A stretch of DNA of 64,000 bases from Archangium sp. GTDB lineage: Bacteria; Myxococcota; Myxococcia; Myxococcales; Myxococcaceae. The translations under genes were made by a program, and so were the position numbers. Within the stretch, counting starts at the first letter, position 1. The number at the start of each line of letters is the position of its first letter. Under the pieces are notes generated by a model that was not told the DNA's origin, made no database searches, and was given only the letters and a program-made list of their open reading frames with translations. This document shows, piece by piece, positions 52,893-62,283 of the stretch. Location: NCBI GenBank assembly GCA_030695565.1, contig JAUYRZ010000103.1, forward strand, positions 1 to 64,000, in the 5' to 3' direction.

Positions 52893-53493
52893 CTCGGAAA
52901 AGATGCTCGGCCTTGGGCAGGAGCAGTGAGACGCTGTGGGAGCGACAGAGCCAAATCCTCAAGACTACCCCGCCCGGCTGCGCGCGCGCCCTGTGCATTG
53001 AAGTCCATGCAGAGTGATTCGGGGCCGGCCTCTGAAGTACCCGTCCGCCCCAAGGGGCTCCCCTGAAGTGCGTCGCGCTTGAGCGCGCGCCGCCAAAGCC
53101 CGCGGCCTGCGGGCAGCTCTCGTGAAGTCGGTGAGTCGCTCGCGCTGATCACCGCGGCGATCTCGATCGCATCGCGCGACGGTGAACGAGATCTCCGCGG
53201 TGCTCGCATCGCACGCGATCGTGAACACCTCGGCGGTCGTGTGCGCGCTTCAGAGAAACGACCAAGATGTATGGAAGGCCCTCTCGTTGACGCTGGCCTC
53301 ATCGCGGGGCGGAGTCTGCTGGCACACTCGGGAGTGAAGGCGCCGCTCTACGCGGCGAGCGGCGCGCTCGCCCGCTTTGGTGACAACATCAACGGGCCGC
53401 TTCCGGGCCGACCTCTTCTCCCGGCTCAACATGTGCGGGGCTTGCCTCGTTTCACCAAAGCGACACGACGCGTCGACCAGTAGGCTGAGTTCC

Positions 53494-55389
53494 ATGGCAG
53501 CTGGGCCACCCGCAGGTGAAACGACCGAAGCCGAGCTGAAGCGCCTGCGGGAGGAAGTGCAGCTCCTCCGGCAGATGGTGGAGACCGTACCGGCCGTGGT
53601 GTTGCGGCTCTCGGTCACCGGCACCATCGAGTACGTCAACAAGGTGTTGCCGGAGTTCGCCCACGTCCCCGTCGTGGGCATGGACATCTACTCCTTCGCC
53701 CCCGCCGATCAGCACACCGTGATGCGGGCGGCGATCGCCAAGGTCACCACCACCCAGGGGCCGGGCTCGTACGAGTCGATCGCCGTCGACCCCGAAGGCC
53801 GCCGCGAATGGTGGATCACCACCTTGAACCCGCTGCTCAGGGGTGACCGCCTGGTGGGCATCTTGTTGGCGACCACCCAGGCCACCCGCGTCAAGGAGGC
53901 CGAGGCCGCCCTCGTCGCCAGCCGCGCAGAGCTGAAGATGGCGCTGGCCGCCGGTAACGTGGGCGTCTGGAGCTGGGACAAAGCGAGCGACGCCGTGCGG
54001 TGGGACGACACGCTCACCGAGATGTACGGCCTGCGGCCGGAAGAGGCTCCGCGCACCGTGGCCCAGTACCTGGCGGTGATCCCCGAGAACCAGCGGGCGG
54101 CCATGGCAGCCCACATCGAGCGCGCCCTCGAGACGGGCCACTACCCCGACTTTCCCCTCACCGTGGGGCCCCGCTCCTTCATCATCAAGGGCGGGATCCA
54201 ACGGGACCTCGCCGGGAACGTCAGCGGGCTGATGGGCGGGGTGATCGACGTCACCGACCGACGCCAGCTCGAAGAACGGCTCCAGCAGGCCCAGAAGCTG
54301 GAGGCCGTGGGCCAGCTGGCCGCCGGCGTGGCGCACAACTTCAACAACATGTTGGCGGTGATCATCCCCTCGTTGGAGCTCGTCCGGAAGCAGGTCGAAG
54401 ATCAGTCGTTGCTGGAGGACGCCATCACCTCGGCCACCAACGCCGCGCAGCTGGTGCGCGAGCTGATGGTCTTCTCTCGCAGCGGCTCCCAGCACGACTT
54501 CAGACGCGAGACCCTGTCCGAGGCGGTGCGGCGGGCCGTGGAGCTGTGCCGGAAGACCTTCCCTCCGTCGGTGCGCCTCGAGCTGGGCGCCCTCGACGCG
54601 GGGCGCGACTGCGCGGTCAACGCCGGCGCTCTCGAGCAGGCCCTGGTCAACCTGCTCTTCAACGCGCGCGACGCCATCACCCGTGACGCCGGCGGCGCCG
54701 GCACCATCGAGCTGACGCTCCAGCGGCGACCCAACGCCGAGGTGCGGCGGCTCCACCCCCAGGCCTCCGGCGACTTCGTGGAGCTGCGGGTGCGCGATGA
54801 GGGCCACGGGATGGACGCAGCCACCCGCGCCCGCATGCTCGAGCCCTTCTTCTCCACCAAGCCGGTGGGCCGGGGCACCGGGCTGGGCCTGTCCACCGCC
54901 TGGGGCACCGTGCACGGCCACGGCGGCTTCCTGGACTGCCAGTCGGAGCCCGGGGCCGGCACCACCTTCACCCTGTTGATCCCCGCCACCGCAGTGAAGG
55001 CCCCGCACTCAGCGCCCGCCGCCCTGCTGCCCCGAGCCAGTGAAGGTCGGGTGGTGTTGCTGATCGACGACGACGCCGCCGTGCGTCGCGCGACCGGGGC
55101 GCTCCTGTCTGCGCTGGGCTTCAGCGTGCTGATGGCCACCGGTGGCGACGAGGGGCTGCGTATCGCCGCTGGCACACCCGTGGACGTGGTGCTGCTCGAC
55201 TACTCCATGCCCGGCCGCTCGGCCGAGCTCACCCTCGCCGCCCTGCACGCGCACCAGCCAGCGCTCCCGGTGATCTGCCTCAGCGGCCTGGACGTGACCC
55301 TCGAAGGAGCGGCCGCACACCTCCTCAAGCCCGTCACCCATCAGGTCCTGGTCGAGGCACTGCAGCGGGTGTTGCCGCGCAGCCGATAG
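53494..55389 (+). CDS. Hybrid histidine kinase (PAS-PAS-HisKA-HATPase-REC)
   Basis: The ATG at 53494 gives 631 residues. Two PAS-like domains (about 25-135 and 145-255) precede a dimerisation domain with phospho-His281 in GVAHNFNNML. A complete ATPase domain follows (NLLFNARDA, VRDEGHGMD, FFSTKPVGRGTGLGLS). It ends in a receiver domain (about 525-631) with Asp in VVLLDYSMPG and Lys in LLKPVT. A coiled-coil-like segment opens the protein (TTEAELKRLREEVQLLRQM). No membrane helix is seen, so it senses a cytoplasmic signal. No cognate regulator is adjacent. Confidence 0.9.
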   Translation: MAAGPPAGETTEAELKRLREEVQLLRQMVETVPAVVLRLSVTGTIEYVNKVLPEFAHVPVVGMDIYSFAPADQHTVMRAAIAKVTTTQGPGSYESIAVDPEGRREWWITTLNPLLRGDRLVGILLATTQATRVKEAEAALVASRAELKMALAAGNVGVWSWDKASDAVRWDDTLTEMYGLRPEEAPRTVAQYLAVIPENQRAAMAAHIERALETGHYPDFPLTVGPRSFIIKGGIQRDLAGNVSGLMGGVIDVTDRRQLEERLQQAQKLEAVGQLAAGVAHNFNNMLAVIIPSLELVRKQVEDQSLLEDAITSATNAAQLVRELMVFSRSGSQHDFRRETLSEAVRRAVELCRKTFPPSVRLELGALDAGRDCAVNAGALEQALVNLLFNARDAITRDAGGAGTIELTLQRRPNAEVRRLHPQASGDFVELRVRDEGHGMDAATRARMLEPFFSTKPVGRGTGLGLSTAWGTVHGHGGFLDCQSEPGAGTTFTLLIPATAVKAPHSAPAALLPRASEGRVVLLIDDDAAVRRATGALLSALGFSVLMATGGDEGLRIAAGTPVDVVLLDYSMPGRSAELTLAALHAHQPALPVICLSGLDVTLEGAAAHLLKPVTHQVLVEALQRVLPRSR

Positions 55390-55488
55390 CTGCACGCGTT
55401 CCGAACGTTTCGCCCTGCTGTCGTGGGGTGTGACGCTCCCGGGACTGTCCCGCCCCCACTCGCGTTCCCCCACTTCGTCACGCGACGC

Positions 55489-56439
55489 TCAGCGTCCGAG
55501 CAGCGCGCCCAGGCTCTGCGCCAGGGTGTCCCGCCAGCACGTCCACGTGTGCCCGTCGCGCACGGTGTGCAGCTCGACCTGGTAGCCCTGGGCGCGAAGC
55601 ACGCGCGCCATCGCCTGGTTGTTGGCGAGGTTCTCTTCAGCGCTGCCGCAGGTGAGCATCACGGGAATGGGGTGGCCGGGCGTGGTCGCCACCTCGCGAA
55701 CGAAGGCGTCGATGCGCTCGAAGCGGCTGAAGCGGTGCTCGTGCACGTCGAGGTCGCGCTGAAAGAAGCTCCCTGACTGCAGCACCAGCGCGCTGAAGAG
55801 GTGAGGGTGACGTCGGTGCGCGTGCAGCATCGCCAGGCCCCCCAGACTCGCGCCCAGCCCGATGCGGGTGGTGATCGCGAACCGCTTCTCCAGCGCAGGC
55901 AGCAGCTCGTTCGCGAGCGACTCGGCCGCGGGCGGCGACGCCGAATACGCCTCATCGCGGGCGCGAGGCTGCAGCAAAACCGCGCGCACCGGGGGCACCC
56001 CTGCGGCCGCGAGGAAATCAGTGAGCCCCGCGAGCCGGGCGTACTCGGGGCCGTCGTGGGCGATGATGAGGGGCGCAGGCGTCTGGGGCGTGAGCCCGGG
56101 CGCGGTCCACAGCAGGCCCTCCGCGATGGGCTCGGTCGTGCCGGCGGGCCCCGCGTGGCAGACCCAGCTCGGGGCCCGGTAGTGCTCCGAGATGAAAACG
56201 CTCGTCGGCCCGAAGGGCGCGTCGACCGTGGGCGCATGGGGGTCGAGTCGGCGCTCGACCCGCCCGTCGGGGAACACCAGCTCGAGCGCATATTCGAGGC
56301 GATCCACGGGCAGCGCGCCGAGCTCGAGCTCCCACACGTCACCCACGCGGGTGAAGGCGCGCGGTGGCTCGCGTTTCCACAGCTCTGTCAGCAGGCGGAC
56401 GTTCGAGAGCCCGGCCTGCTCGAAGCGGATCAGCGGCAC
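55489..56439 (-). CDS. Esterase of the enterochelin-esterase/esterase D type
   Basis: This 316-residue protein has an N-terminal beta domain (about 1-95, WELELGALPVDRLEYALEL) and an alpha/beta-hydrolase domain. The nucleophile motif is GLGASLGGLAML, and a catalytic His lies in VRDGHTWTCWRDTL near the C-terminus. The layout is that of Fes-type or esterase D-type enzymes. No signal peptide is visible, so it is probably cytoplasmic; the substrate is unknown. The 99 bases to the upstream convergent kinase and the 241 bases after it (56440-56680) hold no gene. Confidence 0.8.
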   Translation of the reverse strand: MPLIRFEQAGLSNVRLLTELWKREPPRAFTRVGDVWELELGALPVDRLEYALELVFPDGRVERRLDPHAPTVDAPFGPTSVFISEHYRAPSWVCHAGPAGTTEPIAEGLLWTAPGLTPQTPAPLIIAHDGPEYARLAGLTDFLAAAGVPPVRAVLLQPRARDEAYSASPPAAESLANELLPALEKRFAITTRIGLGASLGGLAMLHAHRRHPHLFSALVLQSGSFFQRDLDVHEHRFSRFERIDAFVREVATTPGHPIPVMLTCGSAEENLANNQAMARVLRAQGYQVELHTVRDGHTWTCWRDTLAQSLGALLGR

Positions 56440-56680
56440 GCTTCGACGCCTGACCTGGTGACGATGCGCGGGCCTCTCGAGGTCGGAGCGCCTGTGAGGT
56501 GACCTGTTTTGTTCATGGCAAGGGCATGGTCAGCCGAGCGTGGATTCAGTCAGTCATCAGCGACACTTCGTAGATTTCATCGGCGCGGCCTTCACGTGAA
56601 CGCGGTTGACCGCCTCCCGGTCGGGTCCTTCGGCCGGCGAAACGCGCGCAGCTCTTGCCGAACCCCTGCGCGCGAAGTCG

Positions 56681-58354
56681 TCAGCGGCCCGACTGGCAGA
56701 GACAGGCGGTGTTCAACGAGAGGTCCGCCTTTTCCCAGATCCGGGTGAAGCGCTCCGTGGTGGCCCGGGCCTCCTCGCGCTGGCCCTGCGCCTCGAGGGC
56801 CTGGCTCAGGCCGAAGAGGGCCCACCCGTTGTCGGGCGTGCGGCGCAGATCCTCCCGGAACACCTTCTCGGCTTCGGCGTGTTTGCGGCTGCGATTGAGC
56901 GCCGCGCCCAGGGCGTGCCGAGTGGGCTGCAGCCAGTCCGGCGGCTCGTCGTACTTGAGGCGGTCTTCGGCCTCCACCGCTCCCCGCAGCGCCGCGAGCC
57001 CCGCGGCCTCCTTGCCTTCGGCGTAGAGGATCTCGCCTTCCAGCAGGCGGCCGGCCACCTCGTTGATCGCAGAGACCGGGTTTTGACCCATCACGTACTC
57101 GGCGGGAACAAGGCCGCGCGCCACCTCGAAGGCCTGCTGTGCTGCGCGGGCCTCGGTCAGCCGGCCGGTGGCGGCGAAGGCCACCCCCCGCGCTGCCTGC
57201 CGCAGGGCCCGGGAGGCCGGCAGGTCTTCCCCGAACTCCGGCGTCGCGAGGATCTCTTCCCACTTCCCGAAGCGCATCAGCACCTCGAGCGGGAGCGCGA
57301 AGTACGCATCGACGAAGGCCGGCGCCTGCGCCCGGAAGCCGGGGGGAATCTGCGCCACCATCTGGTTCATCGCCGCGATGGCCTCCTGGCTCCGCCCGGT
57401 CATCATCGCGGCGAAGGCCAACATCTGGTGATTGTGGGCCATGTACAGCGCGTAGAAGCCCTGCTCCGGAGCGCGGGCGCGGTAGGCCTCGTCGGCCTCG
57501 ATGGCCCGGCGGTTGGCTTCGATGGCCGCCACCCACTGCCCGGTGCGCACGTCGATGTGCGAAGGCATGTGCACCATGTGCCCCAGGCCCGGCTGCAGCG
57601 TGCGGAGCAGGTCTGCTGCGCCCTGCGCCTGTTGGGGGTCGGCCGAGCCCTCCAGCGCGTGAATGAGCAGGTGGTTCGCCATGGGGTGCCTGGGGGCGAG
57701 GGCCAGGGCGGCCCGGGTGACCTCGACGATCTCCGCGGTCCACGGCTTTGCGGTGTTGTCGTTGAGGTACAGATCCCACGGGTGCAGATCCATCAGCGCC
57801 TCGGCGGTGAGCGCCACCACGTCAGCGTCAGTGGGGAAGGCGCGGTGCACTCCACGCATGGCCTCTGCGTAGGCCGCGTCGAGCCCCGCGCGATCGGCGG
57901 GAGGCGGATCCGCGTAGCGGGCGGCCAGCGCGGTGATCAACGCCTGCTCGACCGGCGTGGCGCCCGCCGCGCGCGCCTGGGCCTGTTTCAACGCCGCCCA
58001 CGCCGCCTGCGCGTTCTCCGGTGAGAGCTGCGGGTTGTTGATGTGGGGACCGTTGGCGTAGGCCACGCCCCAGGCGCACAGGGCACAGTCCGGCGCCAGC
58101 TCCGCGGCCCAGGCGAAGGAGCGGATCGCTTCGTCGTGGTTGAAGCCGTACACGAGGTTCAGCCCCTGGTTGAACCAGCGTTGCGCCTCCTGCGAGGCGT
58201 GGCTCACCGGGCGGGCGTAGGTGCCCACGCCCTCCACCACCGGGGGCGGCTGCTTCCTGGGGGCCTCGGCCGCTGGCGGCGGGCGGGCGGCCTCCTTCGT
58301 GGTGACACATGAGGTAAACAAAGACAGCGCCACCGCGGCGGAGCGTGTGTTCAT
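56681..58354 (-). CDS. TPR-repeat lipoprotein
   Basis: The ATG at 58354 gives MNTRSAAVALSLFTSCVTTK, a lipoprotein signal with lipobox FTSC; a longer start lacks a signal. The 557-residue product has a Pro-rich linker after the Cys. A helical TPR-like solenoid follows, with units such as QRWFNQGLNLVYGFNHDEAI and SFAWAAELAPDCALCAWGVAYANGP. Short TPR-like repeats continue to the end. It should be an envelope scaffold. No enzyme motif is seen. It is divergent from a hybrid kinase, with 255 bases of gene-free DNA between. Confidence 0.78.
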   Translation of the reverse strand: MNTRSAAVALSLFTSCVTTKEAARPPPAAEAPRKQPPPVVEGVGTYARPVSHASQEAQRWFNQGLNLVYGFNHDEAIRSFAWAAELAPDCALCAWGVAYANGPHINNPQLSPENAQAAWAALKQAQARAAGATPVEQALITALAARYADPPPADRAGLDAAYAEAMRGVHRAFPTDADVVALTAEALMDLHPWDLYLNDNTAKPWTAEIVEVTRAALALAPRHPMANHLLIHALEGSADPQQAQGAADLLRTLQPGLGHMVHMPSHIDVRTGQWVAAIEANRRAIEADEAYRARAPEQGFYALYMAHNHQMLAFAAMMTGRSQEAIAAMNQMVAQIPPGFRAQAPAFVDAYFALPLEVLMRFGKWEEILATPEFGEDLPASRALRQAARGVAFAATGRLTEARAAQQAFEVARGLVPAEYVMGQNPVSAINEVAGRLLEGEILYAEGKEAAGLAALRGAVEAEDRLKYDEPPDWLQPTRHALGAALNRSRKHAEAEKVFREDLRRTPDNGWALFGLSQALEAQGQREEARATTERFTRIWEKADLSLNTACLCQSGR

Positions 58355-58609
58355 CGTGCTTCTTCCCCCTCGAAAGAATTTGGACGCCGCGCAGTATGCC
58401 CGCTCATCGAGCCTGCCGCCCGCGGACCACACCCCAGGCGACGACGTTGATTCTGGGTAGAGATGAATTCGGTTTCGGGGCGACGCTTTCAATCCATGCG
58501 ATTTTCGCTAGGTTGCGCGACGAGGCCGCTGAGCAACGGGCCCCAGCAGCGAGCCGCTTGATCCACCCGAAGGTGGGTCAAGCCTTTCGTTCACCAGAGG
58601 CGCCTGCAG

Positions 58610-60640
58610 ATGCCCCGTTCGTTCCAGGTCGAGAGTCACGACGGGCGAAAGGAGATGATTGCCCTCATCTACATCGTCATCGGGGTGCCGTTCATCGCGT
58701 GGCTGTGGATTCTTGGGGGCTTCACCGCGGCGTCGATCATCGGCTCACTGGTGCCGATCTCGGTGGTGGTGTTTCTGTTGCTGGTGCGACGCGAAGCACC
58801 GTGGATGTGGATCTACCCGCTGGGGGTCGCGCCGTTACTCACCTGTCTTGCCGGTGCGGAGGTCTCTGGTTCGCCCGCATTGTTCACCGGCTTGCTCATG
58901 GGCCCCGCGGGCCTCAGCGGGCTGCACGACGATCGCCGCTCCGTGATGATCTCGTGGGTCTGCTGCGCGCTCGGCTTCACGGTGCTCTCGTACGCCCAGA
59001 ATCAAGGCCCGTGGGGTTTCGGCGCCGCGGCCATCACCAGCGCGATGCACCTCGTCATCTGCCTGCTGGTGTACTTCAAGGCAGAGCAACACCGCGCCGC
59101 CATCGCCGCTGCGACGAAGGCCACCCGGGAAGCGCAGACCGCGCTGGGGTTGGCGAACGAGGCGGTGAAGACGCGAGAACGGTTCCTGGCGAACATGACG
59201 CACGAGCTTCGCACTCCGCTGAGCGGAATCATCGGCATGGGCCAACTGCTGCCCGCGAGCCTCTCTCCGGAAGTCAGAGACATCATGGACACCATCAACA
59301 GCTCCGCGAAGAGCCTGCTGGAGATCGTCAACGACGTGTTGATGTTCTCCAAGGGCAAGTCGGGGACGATCGAGCTGAAGAAGGAGGTGTTTTCGCCGCT
59401 CGCGGCGATCCGCGACGCGGTGCGCAGCATCAGCGCACAGGGCCATCAGAAGGGGCTCGAGCTGCTGTTCGACTTCGAGCCCGACGTGCCCGACTCGATG
59501 CTGGGCGACGAGCTGCGCTTTCGGCAGGTGATGATCAACCTGTTCGGCAACGCGCTCAAGTTCACGCAACACGGCTCGGTGGTGGTGCGTGCGTCGTACC
59601 TCCCTGGGCCCGGCGCGTTGTGCGTGGAGATCGTCGACACCGGCATGGGCATTCCCAGGGAGCGGCTGGCCAGCGTGTTCGAGGCGTTCGTGCAGGTCGA
59701 TGACTCTCACTCGCGAAGGTTCGGTGGCACCGGCCTGGGGCTGGCCATCACCTCGCACCTGGTCGGGCTGATGGGCGGCAAGCTCGAGGTCGAGAGCGAA
59801 CAGGGCGTGGGCAGCACCTTCCGGTTCCTGGTTCCCGTCGGCGCGTCAGAGCAAAGGCCGCCGTCGATGCCGCTGGAGGGGTGGTTGAAGGACAGGCGCA
59901 CGGCGTTCGTGGCGGGGTCCTCCCGGGGCTTCTTGAAGCGCATGCTCGAGACGGCGGGCGCGCAAAGCGTCGAGGTGCGTTCACTGCGCGACCTTTCGAC
60001 GGGAGATTTCAGTCTGGCCGTGGTCGACGTCGCGCCCGATGTGAACTGGAGTGAGCTGCTCGAGGCCGCGGAGCGGGTGCAGGTGGTGGCGCTGCTCACC
60101 CCGGAGCAACGCGCGGCGCATGCCGGCGAGCAGGTCGACGGGCTGGTCATCGTCGAGAAGCCGTACGGCGCGCTGGAGCTCCAGGCAGCGGTCAACCGGT
60201 TGAAGCGGTGCTCGCTGGCGCGCGCGAGCGGGCCGGTGGTGCACGCAGCGCAGTGGGATGCGCTGGTGGTGGAGGACAACAGCATCAACGCGCGCGTGGC
60301 GGTCGGGCTGCTCGGCAAGTTGGGGCACCGCGCGGTGGTCGCGAAGAATGGCGTCGAGGCGCTGCGCGAGTTGGCCGTGGGGCGCTTCGACGTGGTGTTG
60401 ATGGACATGCAGATGCCCGAGATGGATGGGCTCGAAGCGACGGCGCGCATCAGGCAGGACGAGGTGGGGACGCAGCGGCATCTGCCGATTCTGATGGTGT
60501 CGGCGAACACGTTGCCCGAGCACGAGGAAGCGAGTCTTCGTGCGGGGGCCGATGCGATGTTGGCCAAGCCCCTCAACCTCGAGAAGTTGGCGAGCATGTT
60601 GAGACTGTTGCTCGTGGAGGGCCGCCGGCCGGCGGCTTGA
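58610..60640 (+). CDS. Membrane hybrid histidine kinase with two receiver domains
   Basis: With the ATG at 58610 the product is 676 residues (an ATG 15 codons later is possible). About five N-terminal membrane helices (about 16-160) form an MHYT/MASE-like sensor of unknown ligand. A short coiled coil, HisKA with phospho-His198 in MTHELRTPLSG and an ATPase domain (NLFGNALKFT, VDTGMGIPRE, FGGTGLGLAI) follow. Then comes a degenerate receiver (about 430-530, AVVDVAPD lacking a clear phospho-Asp) and a full receiver ending at about 665 (VLMDMQMPEMDG, AKPLN). It stands near the antitoxin-like pair without an adjacent regulator. Confidence 0.88.
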   Translation: MPRSFQVESHDGRKEMIALIYIVIGVPFIAWLWILGGFTAASIIGSLVPISVVVFLLLVRREAPWMWIYPLGVAPLLTCLAGAEVSGSPALFTGLLMGPAGLSGLHDDRRSVMISWVCCALGFTVLSYAQNQGPWGFGAAAITSAMHLVICLLVYFKAEQHRAAIAAATKATREAQTALGLANEAVKTRERFLANMTHELRTPLSGIIGMGQLLPASLSPEVRDIMDTINSSAKSLLEIVNDVLMFSKGKSGTIELKKEVFSPLAAIRDAVRSISAQGHQKGLELLFDFEPDVPDSMLGDELRFRQVMINLFGNALKFTQHGSVVVRASYLPGPGALCVEIVDTGMGIPRERLASVFEAFVQVDDSHSRRFGGTGLGLAITSHLVGLMGGKLEVESEQGVGSTFRFLVPVGASEQRPPSMPLEGWLKDRRTAFVAGSSRGFLKRMLETAGAQSVEVRSLRDLSTGDFSLAVVDVAPDVNWSELLEAAERVQVVALLTPEQRAAHAGEQVDGLVIVEKPYGALELQAAVNRLKRCSLARASGPVVHAAQWDALVVEDNSINARVAVGLLGKLGHRAVVAKNGVEALRELAVGRFDVVLMDMQMPEMDGLEATARIRQDEVGTQRHLPILMVSANTLPEHEEASLRAGADAMLAKPLNLEKLASMLRLLLVEGRRPAA

Positions 60641-60685
60641 TCATGGGGAAGGGCGCGGCCTCACAAGCTGCGCTAGACTTGGGTC

Positions 60686-60961
60686 ATGTCGGCAGATCGC
60701 GCAGCGCACTTTCTCCAGCACCTCGCGGAGCGACGCAGCTCTCTGCGAGAGGAGATCGAGGACGACATCTCGGGCTTGCGGGGCATGAGCCTGGACGAAC
60801 GAGGCAAACTCCTCGAATCCGTGTGTCGCGATGCCATGGCGATTCTCCACGGCAGGCCTGACTTCGAGCGGGCAATTCAACATCAGGACCAGCGGAGCGC
60901 CGAGTCGATGTCGACGTGGCTGCGCCTCGTCAGGCGGTACCGGGCCGATGGACGCCACTGA
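60686..60961 (+). CDS. Small putative antitoxin-like protein
   Basis: This 91-residue helical, charged protein (MSADRAAHFLQHLAERRSSL...) has no recognised fold. It overlaps the start of the nucleotidyltransferase gene by 14 bases, giving coupled translation, as in toxin-antitoxin pairs such as AbiE or MenAT. A decayed homologous segment occurs at 52661-52707, showing the gene was once present in more than one copy. Function as an antitoxin is inferred from gene order only. Confidence 0.6.
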   Translation: MSADRAAHFLQHLAERRSSLREEIEDDISGLRGMSLDERGKLLESVCRDAMAILHGRPDFERAIQHQDQRSAESMSTWLRLVRRYRADGRH

Positions 60962-61505
60962 AGGGGCCGTTCATTTCGCGACTGCCCTCCAGCGTGCGGG
61001 TATTCCCCATGCCATCGGCGGCGCCATCGCCTACGGCTTCTTTGGTGCTGCCCGCGGCACGCACGACGTCGACATCAACCTCTTCGTCTCCGGAGACGCG
61101 GCGGGGCCAGCACTCGACGCGCTGATTGCCGCCGGCCTCGAGATCGATGCGCCGCTCGCGCTGACGACCGCTGCCGAGCGCGGCGATGCCCGCGGGAGTT
61201 TCAGAGGGCTGCCGATCGACTTGTTCTTCAACTCGATTCCCGTGCACGACCGCGCCGCCACGCGCACGAGGGAAGTCATGCTCCACGGCGTGCGCCTGCG
61301 GGTGCTCTCTCCGGAAGACACCGCGGTCTTCAAGATGCTCTTCTTCCGCGGGAAGGACCTCGTCGACGTCGAGCGACTGCTCGGCATCATGCAGGGTGCG
61401 CTCGATCTCGCTTACGTGCGCGCGGCCTTGCTCGAGGTGGTCGGTGAGGACGACTACCGAACGAAGAAGTGGGACGAGCTCGTCGCTCAGTTGGTCAGCG
61501 CGTAG
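60948..61505 (+). CDS. Nucleotidyltransferase-like protein (possible toxin)
   Basis: The ATG at 60948 gives 185 residues. Near residue 23 it has a nucleotidyltransferase signature: GGAIAYGFFGAARGTHDVDI, with the GG turn and the DxD metal pair, followed by LSPEDTAVFKMLFFRGKDLVDVERLL, a pattern of AbiEii- or DUF6036-type proteins. It overlaps a small upstream gene by 14 bases. Type IV toxin-antitoxin toxins of this fold modify tRNA or other nucleotides; whether this one is toxic is untested. Confidence 0.65.
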   Translation: MDATEGAVHFATALQRAGIPHAIGGAIAYGFFGAARGTHDVDINLFVSGDAAGPALDALIAAGLEIDAPLALTTAAERGDARGSFRGLPIDLFFNSIPVHDRAATRTREVMLHGVRLRVLSPEDTAVFKMLFFRGKDLVDVERLLGIMQGALDLAYVRAALLEVVGEDDYRTKKWDELVAQLVSA

Positions 61506-61539
61506 CTTCATCGTCAGTCGCGATCTGGGGCGCTGAGAA

Positions 61540-62283
61540 TCAGCGTGGCTTGATCAGCAGCCGCTTGAAGCGAAGTCCCTGCAGCGCCGGGAGCAGCGCG
61601 AGCGCGAAGCCCGGGCCTTCCTCGGTGAGCTCGGCCGAGGGCAGGTACCGCACGTCGAGCGCCGTGGGCAGGATCGCGTCGACCGTCTTCCATGTGCCGC
61701 GCGAGAAGGTCTCGACCCAGGCGTGCCCGAACGCGCTCGGCGTGCCATTCGTCGTCATCAGCACCGTGCCCAGCATCACCCGAGCCGGAAAGCCGTAGCG
61801 TCTCAGGATCGCGGCCAGCAGCACCGCGTGTTCAGAGCAATCACCCTCGCGCGTCGCTGCGACCTTCGAGGCGAGGTCGAAGTTCCGGCTCAACGACTTG
61901 TTCGAGACGTACGCGCCAGTGAAAGCGATCAGGTCGGCGACCGTGGGCTTGCTGCCGGCCTGCTTCTCCAGCTCAGCCCAGATCGGGTTGAACACCGGTT
62001 CCTTGAAGTCCATCACCCACGAATCGCCGCGGTGGCGAGGCGCGACGGGGTCTTTCATCACCGGCTCAATGAGCGAGCGCACCGTGACGGTTCCTTTGTC
62101 CGGGTGCAGCCCGCGGCGTTGCAGGAAGAGCGGCGCGTCAGGTTGATCCAGCTCCACCACGAGCTGCACCTGATCCCAGTGCACTTCGCCTTGCACCTCC
62201 GAGGTGACGGCGAGCTGGTGCAGGAACTTTTCCGCGGGTGGATTCGCAGCCATCGCCGCGGTGAGCAGCACCAGGCAGATCAC
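61540..62283 (-). CDS. Exported transglutaminase-like protein
   Basis: A GTG start and Sec signal (MICLVLLTAAMAA) give 247 residues. The transglutaminase-like core has the catalytic Cys in REGDCSEHAVLLAAILRRYG, His in FGHAWVETF and Asp in WKTVDAILP, the classic Cys-His-Asp order of this fold. It may act as a protease or crosslinking-type enzyme outside the cytoplasm. It overlaps the upstream lipoprotein gene by four bases, so the two are probably translated together. Confidence 0.85.
   Translation of the reverse strand: MICLVLLTAAMAANPPAEKFLHQLAVTSEVQGEVHWDQVQLVVELDQPDAPLFLQRRGLHPDKGTVTVRSLIEPVMKDPVAPRHRGDSWVMDFKEPVFNPIWAELEKQAGSKPTVADLIAFTGAYVSNKSLSRNFDLASKVAATREGDCSEHAVLLAAILRRYGFPARVMLGTVLMTTNGTPSAFGHAWVETFSRGTWKTVDAILPTALDVRYLPSAELTEEGPGFALALLPALQGLRFKRLLIKPR

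Larger units (their letters stand above)
52570..53493. other. Decayed stretch without an intact gene
   Basis: This ~920-base stretch has no intact reading frame with plausible protein features. Several fragments look like gene remains: a short segment homologous to the antitoxin-like gene at 60686 (52661-52707), and a reverse-strand helix-turn-helix fragment (52689-52892). Open frames here have Arg/Ser-rich, non-protein-like composition. It looks like a graveyard of horizontally acquired or duplicated genes. No insertion-sequence ends were recognised. Confidence 0.6.

Noticed and set aside
52965-53228. Reverse-strand frame in the decayed stretch as a transposase fragment
   Set aside because: The sequence matches no transposase motif that I know and is mostly Arg/Ser/Asp.
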